Positions 6,933-14,595 of a DNA stretch of 64,000 nucleotides are shown piece by piece. Position 1 is the stretch's first letter, and each line of letters starts with the position of its first letter. Made by a program: the position numbers and the translations under genes. The DNA comes from Colimorpha sp045222295 (GTDB lineage Bacteria; Bacteroidota; Bacteroidia; Bacteroidales; P3), in assembly GCA_045222295.1 (NCBI GenBank), contig JBGUXP010000004.1:1-64000 (forward strand), read 5' to 3'. The notes below the pieces were generated by a model, which did no database searches, was not told where the DNA came from, and worked only from the letters and a program-made list of their open reading frames with translations.

Positions 6933-8071
6933 TATACATTCACGTACCCTTCTGTCACCGCAAGTGCACCTACTGCGCTTTCTACTCGAAGCCCGTGACA
7001 CACACATCCGAAGGGTGGAGGAGTGTGATTTCTGATTATGTAGATGCTCTCATCAACGAGATGTGCCAACGGCGTGGAGAACAGGCACATCCCATCAAGA
7101 CAGTCTACTTTGGTGGCGGGACTCCCAGTATCTTGCCGTTGAACGAGTTGGGACGTATTGTCAAAGCTCTGTACGATAATTTTGACCTCTCGCAGGTCGA
7201 GGAGGTGACGTTGGAAGCTAACCCTGAAGATTTGACTCTCGACTACCTTCAGGGGCTTAAGGATTTGGGAATTATCAACCGCCTGAGCATCGGTATTCAA
7301 AGCCTGGACGACGAGGTGCTGCGTCTCATTGGCCGTCGCCATACAGCGGCGCAAGCCATCGCCGCTGTGGAGAATGCCTTTGACGCAGGTTTCCATAATA
7401 TTAGTGTGGATTTTATCTATGGTCTTCCCGAGGTTGGAGGTCGAAAGTCGGAGGTCGGAGGTGATTTTTCATACCTCATATCTCATACCTCTGACCTGAT
7501 CAAACATGTCTCGGCCTACGCTTTGACGGTGGAACCCGGCACTGCGCTGGCTGTCCATGTAGAGCAGGGGAGGGTGATACTGCCCGACGAGGACGAGGTG
7601 GTGAGGCAGTATGAACAAATTTGCAAGCTGTTGGAGGAGAATGGATTTGTTCAGTATGAGGTCTCTAACTTTGCTCGTCCGGGGTTCTATTCACGACACA
7701 ACAGCCGCTACTGGAACCGCATCCCTTACTTGGGGCTTGGTCCAGGAGCTCACAGTTTCACTCTTTCCAATGGTGGCTCTACTTCAGTCGCCCACGGCGG
7801 AAAGCGCCGGTGGAATAAACCCGATGGTACCTTTGGAGAAGAAGAGCTTTCTGAGGTCGATGCTTTCAATGAGTTGGTGATGACTTCGCTGCGTACCACC
7901 CGCGGGCTTTCTTTTGCTGCTATTCCCGAGGAGCATAAAAAAAGGCTGCATCGATTGATGCAGCCTTATGTCAATTGTGGTTGGATTTCAATAATTAACA
8001 ATTCCTATCGACCTACCAGAGAGGGACTTCTTCATGCCGACGGCATGGCGGCCTCATTCTTCCTCTCCTGA
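6929..8071 (+). CDS. hemW: HemW-like radical SAM heme chaperone (coproporphyrinogen oxidase family)
   Basis: A radical SAM protein of the HemN/HemW family. It starts MIYIHVPFCHRKCTYCAFYS, so the cluster motif is C-x3-C-x2-C at residues 9-16, without the N-terminal extension of true HemN, which favours HemW (heme insertion). GGGTPSIL and NRLSIGIQSLDDEVL are conserved family segments. Two 7-bp arrays (7433-7460 and 7471-7498) add a low-complexity loop after DFIYGLPE. The start overlaps meaB (ATGA). Near the 3' end the coding sequence contains a perfect hairpin that looks like the terminator of the opposing gene. Confidence 0.9.
   Translation: MIYIHVPFCHRKCTYCAFYSKPVTHTSEGWRSVISDYVDALINEMCQRRGEQAHPIKTVYFGGGTPSILPLNELGRIVKALYDNFDLSQVEEVTLEANPEDLTLDYLQGLKDLGIINRLSIGIQSLDDEVLRLIGRRHTAAQAIAAVENAFDAGFHNISVDFIYGLPEVGGRKSEVGGDFSYLISHTSDLIKHVSAYALTVEPGTALAVHVEQGRVILPDEDEVVRQYEQICKLLEENGFVQYEVSNFARPGFYSRHNSRYWNRIPYLGLGPGAHSFTLSNGGSTSVAHGGKRRWNKPDGTFGEEELSEVDAFNELVMTSLRTTRGLSFAAIPEEHKKRLHRLMQPYVNCGWISIINNSYRPTREGLLHADGMAASFFLS
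7433..7498. repeat. two 7-bp tandem arrays inside hemW
   Basis: 7433-7460 is four units of GTCGGAG type; 7471-7498 is four units of ATACCTC type. Together they code about 22 extra residues in an exposed position of HemW, in frame. Confidence 0.85.
7937..7965 (-). terminator. minus-strand terminator embedded in the hemW coding region
   Basis: GGCTGCATC-GATT-GATGCAGCC is a perfect 9-bp stem with a 4-base loop. On the minus strand it is followed by seven T. It lies 90 bases past the stop of the minus-strand SPOR gene and codes KKRLHRLMQP in HemW on the plus strand. Confidence 0.75.
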
Positions 8072-8536
8072 TTCCAGGTCGTCGGGGGCAAAGTCGAGCT
8101 GTTGCGGCGGCTCAGCATAGATGTTGTCTTTTATGATGTAACCTTTGTATACATCTTTGATTTCCTGAAGGAAAGCGTAGGCTTCGAGGCGGGTGCGGAA
8201 GTCGCCGACCTTCACCTTGAAGTTGGGCTCATCGTAGACAATGTAGGCCTGCATCTGAGGATAGTCAATCATGAAGCGGTCGCGCAGGCTGAAAGCGCTG
8301 GTCTTCGAGTTAGTGCCCGAGAAAGAGGCTATCTGCACACGGAAGCCGGGCATGGTCTTCACACGGTTGTTGAGTTCGACATGAAGCGCCACCATGTCAT
8401 TGACAGCCACATCTCCTTTTACAGTGACACGGCCGGTCTGTGCCGATGCAGAATCGAGAATTGAAAACTGAAAACAGAGAATTAAGCTGATGAAAATCAG
8501 TCTAACTATTCCACATTTTCCTCCTTGCACTTTCAT
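8054..8536 (-). CDS. SPOR-domain protein with signal peptide
   Basis: 160 residues: an N-terminal hydrophobic export signal (about 8-32, ending SASAQ), then GFRVQIASFSGTNSKTSAF to KVKVGDFRTRLEAYAFLQEIK, the pattern of a SPOR domain that binds denuded peptidoglycan glycans. The C-terminus is acidic (DLESGEEE). Part of the signal peptide is coded by a 7-bp array (8455-8482). The 3' end overlaps hemW by 18 bases on the opposite strand. It probably acts in the periplasm on the cell wall; no more specific role can be given. Confidence 0.75.
   Translation of the reverse strand: MKVQGGKCGIVRLIFISLILCFQFSILDSASAQTGRVTVKGDVAVNDMVALHVELNNRVKTMPGFRVQIASFSGTNSKTSAFSLRDRFMIDYPQMQAYIVYDEPNFKVKVGDFRTRLEAYAFLQEIKDVYKGYIIKDNIYAEPPQQLDFAPDDLESGEEE
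8455..8482. repeat. 7-bp tandem array in the SPOR-protein signal peptide
   Basis: Units CGAGAAT-TGAAAAC-TGAAAAC-AGAGAAT; degenerate but with constant spacing. Confidence 0.65.
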
Positions 8537-8548
8537 CTTTCCTCTTTT

Positions 8549-9370
8549 TTAGTAGTTGGCGGTGTCGGCGAGCACCTTCTTTGGACGAACGGTGAGTACG
8601 GGAATCTTGGAGTTGGTGAGCATCTGCTGTGCGAAGTTGCCCATGATGAGGCTGGAGAGAGAACTTTCCTGCTCAGTCATGATGGTAATCATGTCTGCTT
8701 CCACCTTCTCGGCATAGGCTATGGTGTCGAGAGAGACGTTGTTCTTCACGTCGATGAATTCGGTGATGTATTTGACACCAACCTTGTCGAAATGACGCTG
8801 AACCATGCTGATATAGGTGTTCACCACTTTGCGGACACTGGCGTTGGAAGTGGTGTAAAGACCCAGCAGATGGATTGTCGACCCGAAAGTTTTGGCGAAG
8901 GTAGCTGCCTGGCCTGCCTTTTGGCGGGTATCGTCGCTACTATCGATGGGGACTATGATGGTGTCCAACGATTTGTTGAAGTTGAAGTCCTCGCGAATCA
9001 ACAGCACAGGTACCGGCGAAAGCTCGACGGTGCGGAATGTGTTGCGTCCCAAGAGTCCTTTTTTCATTCCGCTCATACCGTGTGTACCCACGATAAGGAG
9101 GGCGGCGTTGTCCTCTTCGGCCTGTTTGGCAAGCTCCTCAGAGGGGTTGCCTTGACGTAGCACATATTCCAACTTGATGCCTTTCAGCAGGTGTGCCACT
9201 CCTGCGTTGCGGCGTTCAATTTCGGCTCTGATGGGGGCTTCATCCTCCTTTTTTTCTTTCACATAGACTAGACGGATGTCACTTTGCCAGCGGTTGGCAA
9301 TGTCAATGGCGAGGTCAACGGCATAGGCCGAACCCGAAGAAAAATCGAAACCAACTACAACTTTATTCAT
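8549..9370 (-). CDS. universal stress protein, two tandem Usp domains
   Basis: 273 residues made of two UspA folds. Domain 1 starts MNKVVVGFDFSSGSAYAV and contains GTHGMSGMKKGLLGRNTFR, the G-x2-G-x9-G-type ATP-binding loop. Domain 2 starts TIIVPIDSSDDTRQK and ends with MGNFAQQMLTNSKIPVLTV, lacking a clear nucleotide loop. Tandem Usp proteins are thought to sense ATP or energy stress; the target is unknown. It has its own promoter, divergent from rnfB. Confidence 0.9.
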   Translation of the reverse strand: MNKVVVGFDFSSGSAYAVDLAIDIANRWQSDIRLVYVKEKKEDEAPIRAEIERRNAGVAHLLKGIKLEYVLRQGNPSEELAKQAEEDNAALLIVGTHGMSGMKKGLLGRNTFRTVELSPVPVLLIREDFNFNKSLDTIIVPIDSSDDTRQKAGQAATFAKTFGSTIHLLGLYTTSNASVRKVVNTYISMVQRHFDKVGVKYITEFIDVKNNVSLDTIAYAEKVEADMITIMTEQESSLSSLIMGNFAQQMLTNSKIPVLTVRPKKVLADTANY

Positions 9371-9396
9371 AATTATAGTGTTTTATTTTGACGATA

Positions 9397-9404
9397 CAAA
9401 ATTA
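9397..9404 (-). promoter_or_regulatory. promoter of the universal stress protein gene
   Basis: The minus strand reads TAATTTTG with a TTTG box (9425-9428) exactly 20 bases upstream. Divergent from the rnf promoter. Confidence 0.8.
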
Positions 9405-9498
9405 CGAAGAAAAAATGAATTGACCAAATTTTTTTTGAAAAAAACGTTGTTTTCGACAGGGTGTGGAAAAAAAATTTTGCTGTTTGATATAAAATATG

Positions 9499-9506
9499 TA
9501 CTTTTG
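9499..9506 (+). promoter_or_regulatory. promoter of the rnf operon
   Basis: TACTTTTG followed by CA, with TTTG at 9476-9479, 19 bases apart. It lies 69 bases before the rnfB ATG. Confidence 0.8.
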
Positions 9507-9574
9507 CAGTCGCTTATTGTTATAAATATTGTAATAAAAAATCGAATAGAAAACCTAAAACACAAAATAATAAC

Positions 9575-10474
9575 ATGACTCAACAAATCTTGATTGCGGT
9601 ATTGGTGTTAGGCGTTATCGGCGCCTTCTTTGCCGTGGTGCTCTATTTTGTAGCCCAAAAATTCAAGGTGGTCGAAGACCCGATGATTGACGATGTCGCC
9701 GAAGTGCTTCCCGGAGCCAATTGCGGCGGCTGCGGAAAGGCTGGTTGCCGCGCTTTTGCAGAAGCGTGCGTTGCCCAGGGTAATTTGGATGGTCTGCGTT
9801 GTGCTCCCGGCGGTGATGCTGTGGCACAGAAGATCGCCCAAATCCTCGGTTGTGCCGTCGAACAAGGCGAGCCCCAGGTGGCCGTGGTGCGTTGTCATCC
9901 TGCCAACTGTGGTGAGAGCCGTCGTTCCAACTATGACGGTCTCCGTTCCTGCGCTTTCGCCAACACGGTGTATACTGGCGAGAATGGTTGTCCCTTTGGC
10001 TGCCTGGGTTGTGGCGACTGTGTGGCTGCCTGCCAGTTTGATGCCATCCACATGGATGAAGAGACCGGCACTCCTGTCGTTGACGAGGAGAAATGCACTG
10101 CCTGCGGAGCCTGTGCCAAAGCCTGTCCGCGCCGTGTCATTGAATTGCGCAACAAGGGCAATAAGGGTCGTCGTGTCTATGTGCGTTGCATCAACAAAGA
10201 GAAAGGTGCAGTGGCTATGAAGACCTGCAAGAATGCCTGTATCGGCTGTGGCAAGTGCGCCAAGGTGTGTCCCTTCGAGGCTATCACGGTGGCCGACAAT
10301 GTGGCCTATATCGACTTCACCAAGTGCAAGGCTTGCCGCAAGTGCGTCACCGAGTGCCCCACCCACGCCATCACCGACGTGAACTTTCCGGCCCCTGCCA
10401 AGAAGCCTGAGGCTCCCAAGCCCGCCGAGGCTCCTGCCGCCCAGGCCGCTCCCGCCACGGAGGCCAACTCTTAA
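9575..10474 (+). CDS. rnfB: Rnf electron transport complex subunit B
   Basis: The ferredoxin-binding iron-sulfur subunit of the ion-pumping ferredoxin:NAD oxidoreductase. One N-terminal membrane helix (about 5-27) is followed by the CGGCGKAGC 4Fe-4S motif and four ferredoxin-type clusters (CLGCGDCVAAC, CTACGACAKACP, CIGCGKCAKVCP, CKACRKCVTECP). The C-terminal tail is Pro/Ala/Lys-rich. At 299 residues it is the usual Bacteroidetes size. It is the first gene of the operon and is separated from rnfC by a 14-bp repeat pair. Confidence 0.96.
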   Translation: MTQQILIAVLVLGVIGAFFAVVLYFVAQKFKVVEDPMIDDVAEVLPGANCGGCGKAGCRAFAEACVAQGNLDGLRCAPGGDAVAQKIAQILGCAVEQGEPQVAVVRCHPANCGESRRSNYDGLRSCAFANTVYTGENGCPFGCLGCGDCVAACQFDAIHMDEETGTPVVDEEKCTACGACAKACPRRVIELRNKGNKGRRVYVRCINKEKGAVAMKTCKNACIGCGKCAKVCPFEAITVADNVAYIDFTKCKACRKCVTECPTHAITDVNFPAPAKKPEAPKPAEAPAAQAAPATEANS

Positions 10475-10497
10475 CTCATAACTGTTAACTCATAACT
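10470..10497. repeat. 14-bp direct duplication in the rnfB-rnfC spacer
   Basis: TTAACTCATAACTG occurs twice in a row, directly at the rnfB stop. Confidence 0.9.
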
Positions 10498-10506
10498 GTA
10501 AAAGAG

Positions 10507-11835
10507 ATGAAGACTTTCAAAATGGGTGGTGTCCACCCCGAAGAAAACAAGATATCCAATGATGCCGTCATTGAGGTGATGCCCGTGCCGTCACAGATGG
10601 TGGTGCTGATGAACCAGCACCTCGGTGCCCCCGCCACCCCTGTGGTGCAGAAGGGTGACAAGGTGAAGGTGGGTCAGCTCATCGGCGAGGCGCAGGCTTT
10701 CATGTGCGCCAATGTTCATTCTCCTGTCAGTGGCACTGTCGCCAAGGTGGAGCCTTGCAAGGATGCTTTTGGTTTAGCCAAGCCTGCCGTTTATATCAAT
10801 GTGGAAGGCGACGAATGGATGGAGACCATCGATCGTACGCCCGATATCAAGCGCGAATGCACGCTTGAGCCGAAACAGATTGTCGACAAACTGAAAGAGA
10901 TGGGCATTGTGGGCCTTGGTGGTGCCACATTCCCGGCTCATATCAAATACAGCGTTCCCGAAGGCAAAAAGGCAGAATACCTCATCATCAATGCTGCAGA
11001 GTGTGAGCCCTACCTCACCTCCGACTACCGTGTGATGATGGAGCATGCCGAAGAGGTGTGCATCGGAGTAAGCATCCTGAGAAAAGCCCTGGGTGTTCCC
11101 AATGCCTACATTGGCATTGAGAGCAATAAGCCAGCTGCGATTGCCAAGATGACCGAGATGGCCCGCCAGTTTGAGGGCATCATAATTGAACCTTTGAAGG
11201 TGAAATATCCGCAGGGTGCCGAGAAACAACTCATCAACGCTGTTACCGGACGCAAGGTTCCCAGCGGAAAACTTCCTATCGATGTGGGCTGCGTGGTCTC
11301 CAATCTCGGTACCGCATTCTCGGTCTACGAGGCTATCCAGAAGAACAAGCCTCTCATTGAGAATATCCTCACCGTGACGGGTAAGAAGTTGCCTTCGCAG
11401 CACAACTACATTGTCCGCATCGGCACTACCTACAACGACATCATCAAACATTCCATCGGTGAGTTGCCAGCCACTACCGGTAAGGTCATTAGTGGTGGTA
11501 CTATGATGGGTAAGGCTGTGGTGAACCTCGATGCTCCGACGGTGAAGGGTAACTCGAGTGTTTTGGTGATGGACGAGAATGAGGCACGCCGCAATCCTGA
11601 GACGGCCTGTATTCGTTGTGGCAAGTGCATGCACGCCTGCCCCATGGGTTTGGAACCTTACCTCTTCTCGGCCCTGGTGAAGAATAATCGCATCGAAGAG
11701 GCCAAGGAACATAACATCCTCGATTGTATCGAGTGCGGCTGCTGCTTCTTCAGTTGTCCGGCCAATAAGCCGCTCACTGACGAGATACGCCTCGGCAAGA
11801 ACAAGGTCCGTGCCATGATGGCCGCGAAGAAATGA
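10507..11835 (+). CDS. rnfC: Rnf electron transport complex subunit C
   Basis: A peripheral subunit with the NADH/FMN site. The N-terminal region resembles a biotinyl/barrel-sandwich fold (VKVGQLIGEAQAFMCANVHS), then GLGGATFPAHIK, a Nuo51-type nucleotide-binding segment, with INAAECEPYLTSDYRVM after it. Two 4Fe-4S motifs follow at the C-terminus (CIRCGKCMHACPMG and CIECGCCFFSCPANKP). At 442 residues it is full length. It sits between rnfB and rnfD. Confidence 0.96.
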   Translation: MKTFKMGGVHPEENKISNDAVIEVMPVPSQMVVLMNQHLGAPATPVVQKGDKVKVGQLIGEAQAFMCANVHSPVSGTVAKVEPCKDAFGLAKPAVYINVEGDEWMETIDRTPDIKRECTLEPKQIVDKLKEMGIVGLGGATFPAHIKYSVPEGKKAEYLIINAAECEPYLTSDYRVMMEHAEEVCIGVSILRKALGVPNAYIGIESNKPAAIAKMTEMARQFEGIIIEPLKVKYPQGAEKQLINAVTGRKVPSGKLPIDVGCVVSNLGTAFSVYEAIQKNKPLIENILTVTGKKLPSQHNYIVRIGTTYNDIIKHSIGELPATTGKVISGGTMMGKAVVNLDAPTVKGNSSVLVMDENEARRNPETACIRCGKCMHACPMGLEPYLFSALVKNNRIEEAKEHNILDCIECGCCFFSCPANKPLTDEIRLGKNKVRAMMAAKK

Positions 11836-11840
11836 CCATA

Positions 11841-11867
11841 AAAGACCTTAAAGACCTTAATGACTTT
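11841..11867. repeat. 9-bp tandem array in the rnfC-rnfD spacer
   Basis: AAAGACCTT, AAAGACCTT and AATGACTTT in a row, 6 bases after the rnfC stop. Confidence 0.8.
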
Positions 11868-11881
11868 AATATTATTATAAT

Positions 11882-12841
11882 ATGAATCTATTAAATATAT
11901 CGGGCTCGCCCCATGTACATAGTGACGAGTCGACAAAGAGAATCATGTGGCGTGTCAACCTGGCCTTGGTGCCGGCGTTGTTGGTTGCCATTGCCTATTT
12001 TGGGGTGAATGCCCTTCTGGTGAGTCTCATTTCGGTGCTGAGCTGTGTGCTCTTCCAGTGGCTGATTGAGAAGTTTATTCTGAAAGTGCCCTCAACCATT
12101 TGCGACGGCTCGGCCATCGTTACGGGTCTGCTTTTGGCCTTCAACGTCCCTGCTACAGTGAGTATGATGTGGATTGTCATCATTGGCGCCCTTGTGGCTA
12201 TCGGCGTGGGTAAGATGAGCTTTGGCGGTCTGGGTAAGAACCCCTTCAACCCCGCATTGGTGGGCCGCGTGTTCCTGCTCATATCTTTCCCCGTGCAAAT
12301 GACCACCTGGCCAGTTGTCGACGGCATCTTTCCGATGAATTTCGATGTGGCCACCGGGGCCACGCCCCTGGGAGCCTTCAAGGAGGGCGCCCTGCCTGAG
12401 GGGGTGACCTTCATGGATGCCTTCTTCGGACATATTGGCGGTTCGCTCGGCGAGGTGTCGGCCATCGCCATCCTCCTTGGCGCAGCCTACCTCTGCTGGA
12501 GAAAGATTATCACATGGCATATTCCAGTGACCTTTATCGGCACCGCTTTCGTCTTCAGTGGCATCCTGTGGCTGGTGAACCCCGAGACCTACATGGATCC
12601 CGTCATGACCATTCTCACGGGCGGTATCATGCTCGGCGCCTGCTTCATGGCTACCGATATGGTGACCTCGCCCATGGCCAAGAGCGGCCAGCTCATCTTC
12701 GGCTTCGGCTGCGGCCTGCTGACCATCATCATCCGCAACTGGGGCGCCTATCCTGAGGGTGTCAGCTTTGCCATCCTGCTGATGAACAGTGTCACACCGC
12801 TTATCAACCGCTGGTGCAAACCCCAACGCTTCGCTTGTTAA
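11882..12841 (+). CDS. rnfD: Rnf electron transport complex subunit D
   Basis: An integral membrane subunit (about eight hydrophobic segments in 319 residues) carrying covalently bound FMN. The ATGATPLGAF motif around residue 160 has the Thr used for flavinylation in NqrB/RnfD, and the GKNPFNPALVGRVFLL segment is conserved in the family. Third gene of the operon, with a 46-base gap from rnfC holding a 9-bp array. Confidence 0.95.
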   Translation: MNLLNISGSPHVHSDESTKRIMWRVNLALVPALLVAIAYFGVNALLVSLISVLSCVLFQWLIEKFILKVPSTICDGSAIVTGLLLAFNVPATVSMMWIVIIGALVAIGVGKMSFGGLGKNPFNPALVGRVFLLISFPVQMTTWPVVDGIFPMNFDVATGATPLGAFKEGALPEGVTFMDAFFGHIGGSLGEVSAIAILLGAAYLCWRKIITWHIPVTFIGTAFVFSGILWLVNPETYMDPVMTILTGGIMLGACFMATDMVTSPMAKSGQLIFGFGCGLLTIIIRNWGAYPEGVSFAILLMNSVTPLINRWCKPQRFAC

Positions 12842-12856
12842 ACCTGTAAAAACTGA

Positions 12857-13423
12857 ATGATTATGGCAAAGAAAGCTCAATCCACATTGGTCAATATGCT
12901 CCTGTCGCTGACCGCCATCGCGTTGGTGGCCGCCGCGGCGCTGGCCGCTGTCAACGCCGTTACGCAGGACCCCATCGCCCAGGCCCAGGAAGCCAAGGTG
13001 CAGGCCGCCATCAAGGCTGTGCTGCCCGCTTTCGACAGGCTCGAGGCTAAAGATATCGACGGCAGCAAGTGCAACGTCGCCTACGATGCCGAAGGCAATA
13101 TGGTCGGAGCCGCCATCGAGGCCGGCAACGACAATGGTTTCGGTGGTCACCTCCAAGTGATGGTCGGCTTCGACCAGGAGGGCAATGTCTACGGCTACAG
13201 TATCCTCGAGAGCCACGAGACTCCCGGTCTCGGTGCCAAGGCAGGCGAGTGGTTCCAGAAAGACGGCAAGGGCTCGGTCATCGGCCGCAACCCCTCGTCG
13301 CCCCTCACCGTCAAGAAGGATGGCGGCGATGTGGATGCCATCAGCGGCTCCACCATCACTTCACGTGCCTTCCTCACCGCTGTCAACGATGCCTACGCAG
13401 TATTCACGAAAATCAACGCCTAA
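12857..13423 (+). CDS. rnfG: Rnf electron transport complex subunit G
   Basis: A membrane-anchored periplasmic flavoprotein. One N-terminal helix (about 12-34), then an FMN-binding domain with GYSILESHETPGLGAK and the flavinylation motif ISGSTITS (Thr at the attachment position). 188 residues. An alternative start is the ATG at 12863 (MAKKAQ). Closely followed by rnfE. Confidence 0.95.
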   Translation: MIMAKKAQSTLVNMLLSLTAIALVAAAALAAVNAVTQDPIAQAQEAKVQAAIKAVLPAFDRLEAKDIDGSKCNVAYDAEGNMVGAAIEAGNDNGFGGHLQVMVGFDQEGNVYGYSILESHETPGLGAKAGEWFQKDGKGSVIGRNPSSPLTVKKDGGDVDAISGSTITSRAFLTAVNDAYAVFTKINA

Positions 13424-13441
13424 CCTATAGGAGATTCAGAT

Positions 13442-14041
13442 ATGAACGCAAAAGATATTATCAAGAACGGTCTTATCAAAGAAAACCCCACATGGGTGCT
13501 CATCCTCGGTATGTGCCCCACGCTGGCCACCACTACCTCGGCTGTCAACGGCATGATGATGGGCCTGGCCACAGCCTTTGTGCTCATGATGTCCAACATC
13601 GTTATCTCGCTGCTCAAGAGCGTCATCCCCGACAAGGTGCGTATCCCGGCCTTCATCGTGGTCATCGCCACCTTCGTCACCATCGTCCAGATGGTTATGC
13701 AGGCCTTTATGGCCGATATGTATGAGACCCTCGGCCTCTTTATCCCCCTTATCGTTGTGAACTGCATCGTCCTCGGCCGTGCCGAGGCCTTTGCCTCGAA
13801 GAACGGCGTGTGGCATTCCGCCCTCGACGGCATCTTCATGGGCCTTGGCTTCACTTGGGCACTGACACTCATTGGCATGGTGCGCGAGTTGCTCGGTACC
13901 GGCTGCATCTTCGGACACAGCCTTATCGGTGGCGCCGACGGCATGCTGATGATGATTCTGCCCCCGGGAGGCTTCCTGGCATTAGGTTTCCTGATGGCTC
14001 TTGTCAACCATCTGCGCAAGAAAAGTGTTAAAAAGTCATAA
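13442..14041 (+). CDS. rnfE: Rnf electron transport complex subunit E
   Basis: A membrane subunit of the RnfA/RnfE (NqrD/NqrE) family with six hydrophobic segments. The N-terminal NPTWVLILGMCPTLATTT distinguishes RnfE from RnfA, which starts with a different NNxVLSQFLG-type segment. Residues 100-140 contain VVNCIVLGRAEAFASKNG, typical of the family. It is the last rnf gene here. A partner RnfA is expected immediately downstream in Bacteroidetes operons and is absent; the next gene is unrelated. Confidence 0.93.
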   Translation: MNAKDIIKNGLIKENPTWVLILGMCPTLATTTSAVNGMMMGLATAFVLMMSNIVISLLKSVIPDKVRIPAFIVVIATFVTIVQMVMQAFMADMYETLGLFIPLIVVNCIVLGRAEAFASKNGVWHSALDGIFMGLGFTWALTLIGMVRELLGTGCIFGHSLIGGADGMLMMILPPGGFLALGFLMALVNHLRKKSVKKS

Positions 14042-14060
14042 AAAGTGTTAAAAGTGTGAG
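14023..14060. repeat. 10-11-bp repeat at the end of rnfE
   Basis: Repeats of AAAAGTGTTAA(A) flank the rnfE stop (14022-14060). They could mark the join where rnfA was lost. Confidence 0.55.
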
Positions 14061-14127
14061 CCCAAAACGGCACCTTGTACTCTTAATATTAGAAAGGGAA
14101 AAAATATAGAATCAAAAACAGAGAAAA

Positions 14128-14592
14128 ATGATGAAAAAAATGGTCATAATCGCCGCCTTGTTCATGGTGGCGGCAGGAGTGAGAGCACAGGATTGCGAGG
14201 CGCTCATGCTTCCCTATTTCGGCAACGATAGAGTGAGTATGGAAAATTATCAGACGGCGGCTCCATACAAGTATGAATGGCGTTGTGCGTATGCCAAGGC
14301 TGCTTTTTATGAGGCTGATGAAGTCCCTGCAGGTGCCGATGTGTTTCAAATCAGCGAGGTGAAAGATAAGTTTACGGGCAACACCCTCTCGGCAAACTAT
14401 GTGGTGGACCTCAACACGTTGAGCTATTATGGATATACGTTCTATGATTTCCAGTTGAGATACCCCAAGGGTGACAAAACCCTCTGTTTTGCCACTCCGG
14501 GGTCTGTGCATCCATATCTTGTGCTTCGCTCGATAGAGGAAATGCACGAGTTGGCAAATGAAATGATAAATAATAACGCTTCAAACAGATAG
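14128..14592 (+). CDS. secreted protein of unknown function
   Basis: 154 residues with a clear signal peptide (MVIIAALFMVAAGVRAQ, cleavage after GVRA) and a short, mostly beta-type mature part containing three cysteines (C23, C53, C119). No family recognised. It follows rnfE after 86 bases and precedes the large T9SS cargo by 3 bases, so it is probably transcribed with the latter and may be an envelope or secretion-related protein; this is inference from position only. Confidence 0.6.
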   Translation: MMKKMVIIAALFMVAAGVRAQDCEALMLPYFGNDRVSMENYQTAAPYKYEWRCAYAKAAFYEADEVPAGADVFQISEVKDKFTGNTLSANYVVDLNTLSYYGYTFYDFQLRYPKGDKTLCFATPGSVHPYLVLRSIEEMHELANEMINNNASNR

Positions 14593-14595
14593 GCT

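Noticed and set aside
9378..9586. Two overlapping small frames between usp and rnfB
   Set aside because: They lie across the two divergent promoters and are AT-rich, without features of proteins.
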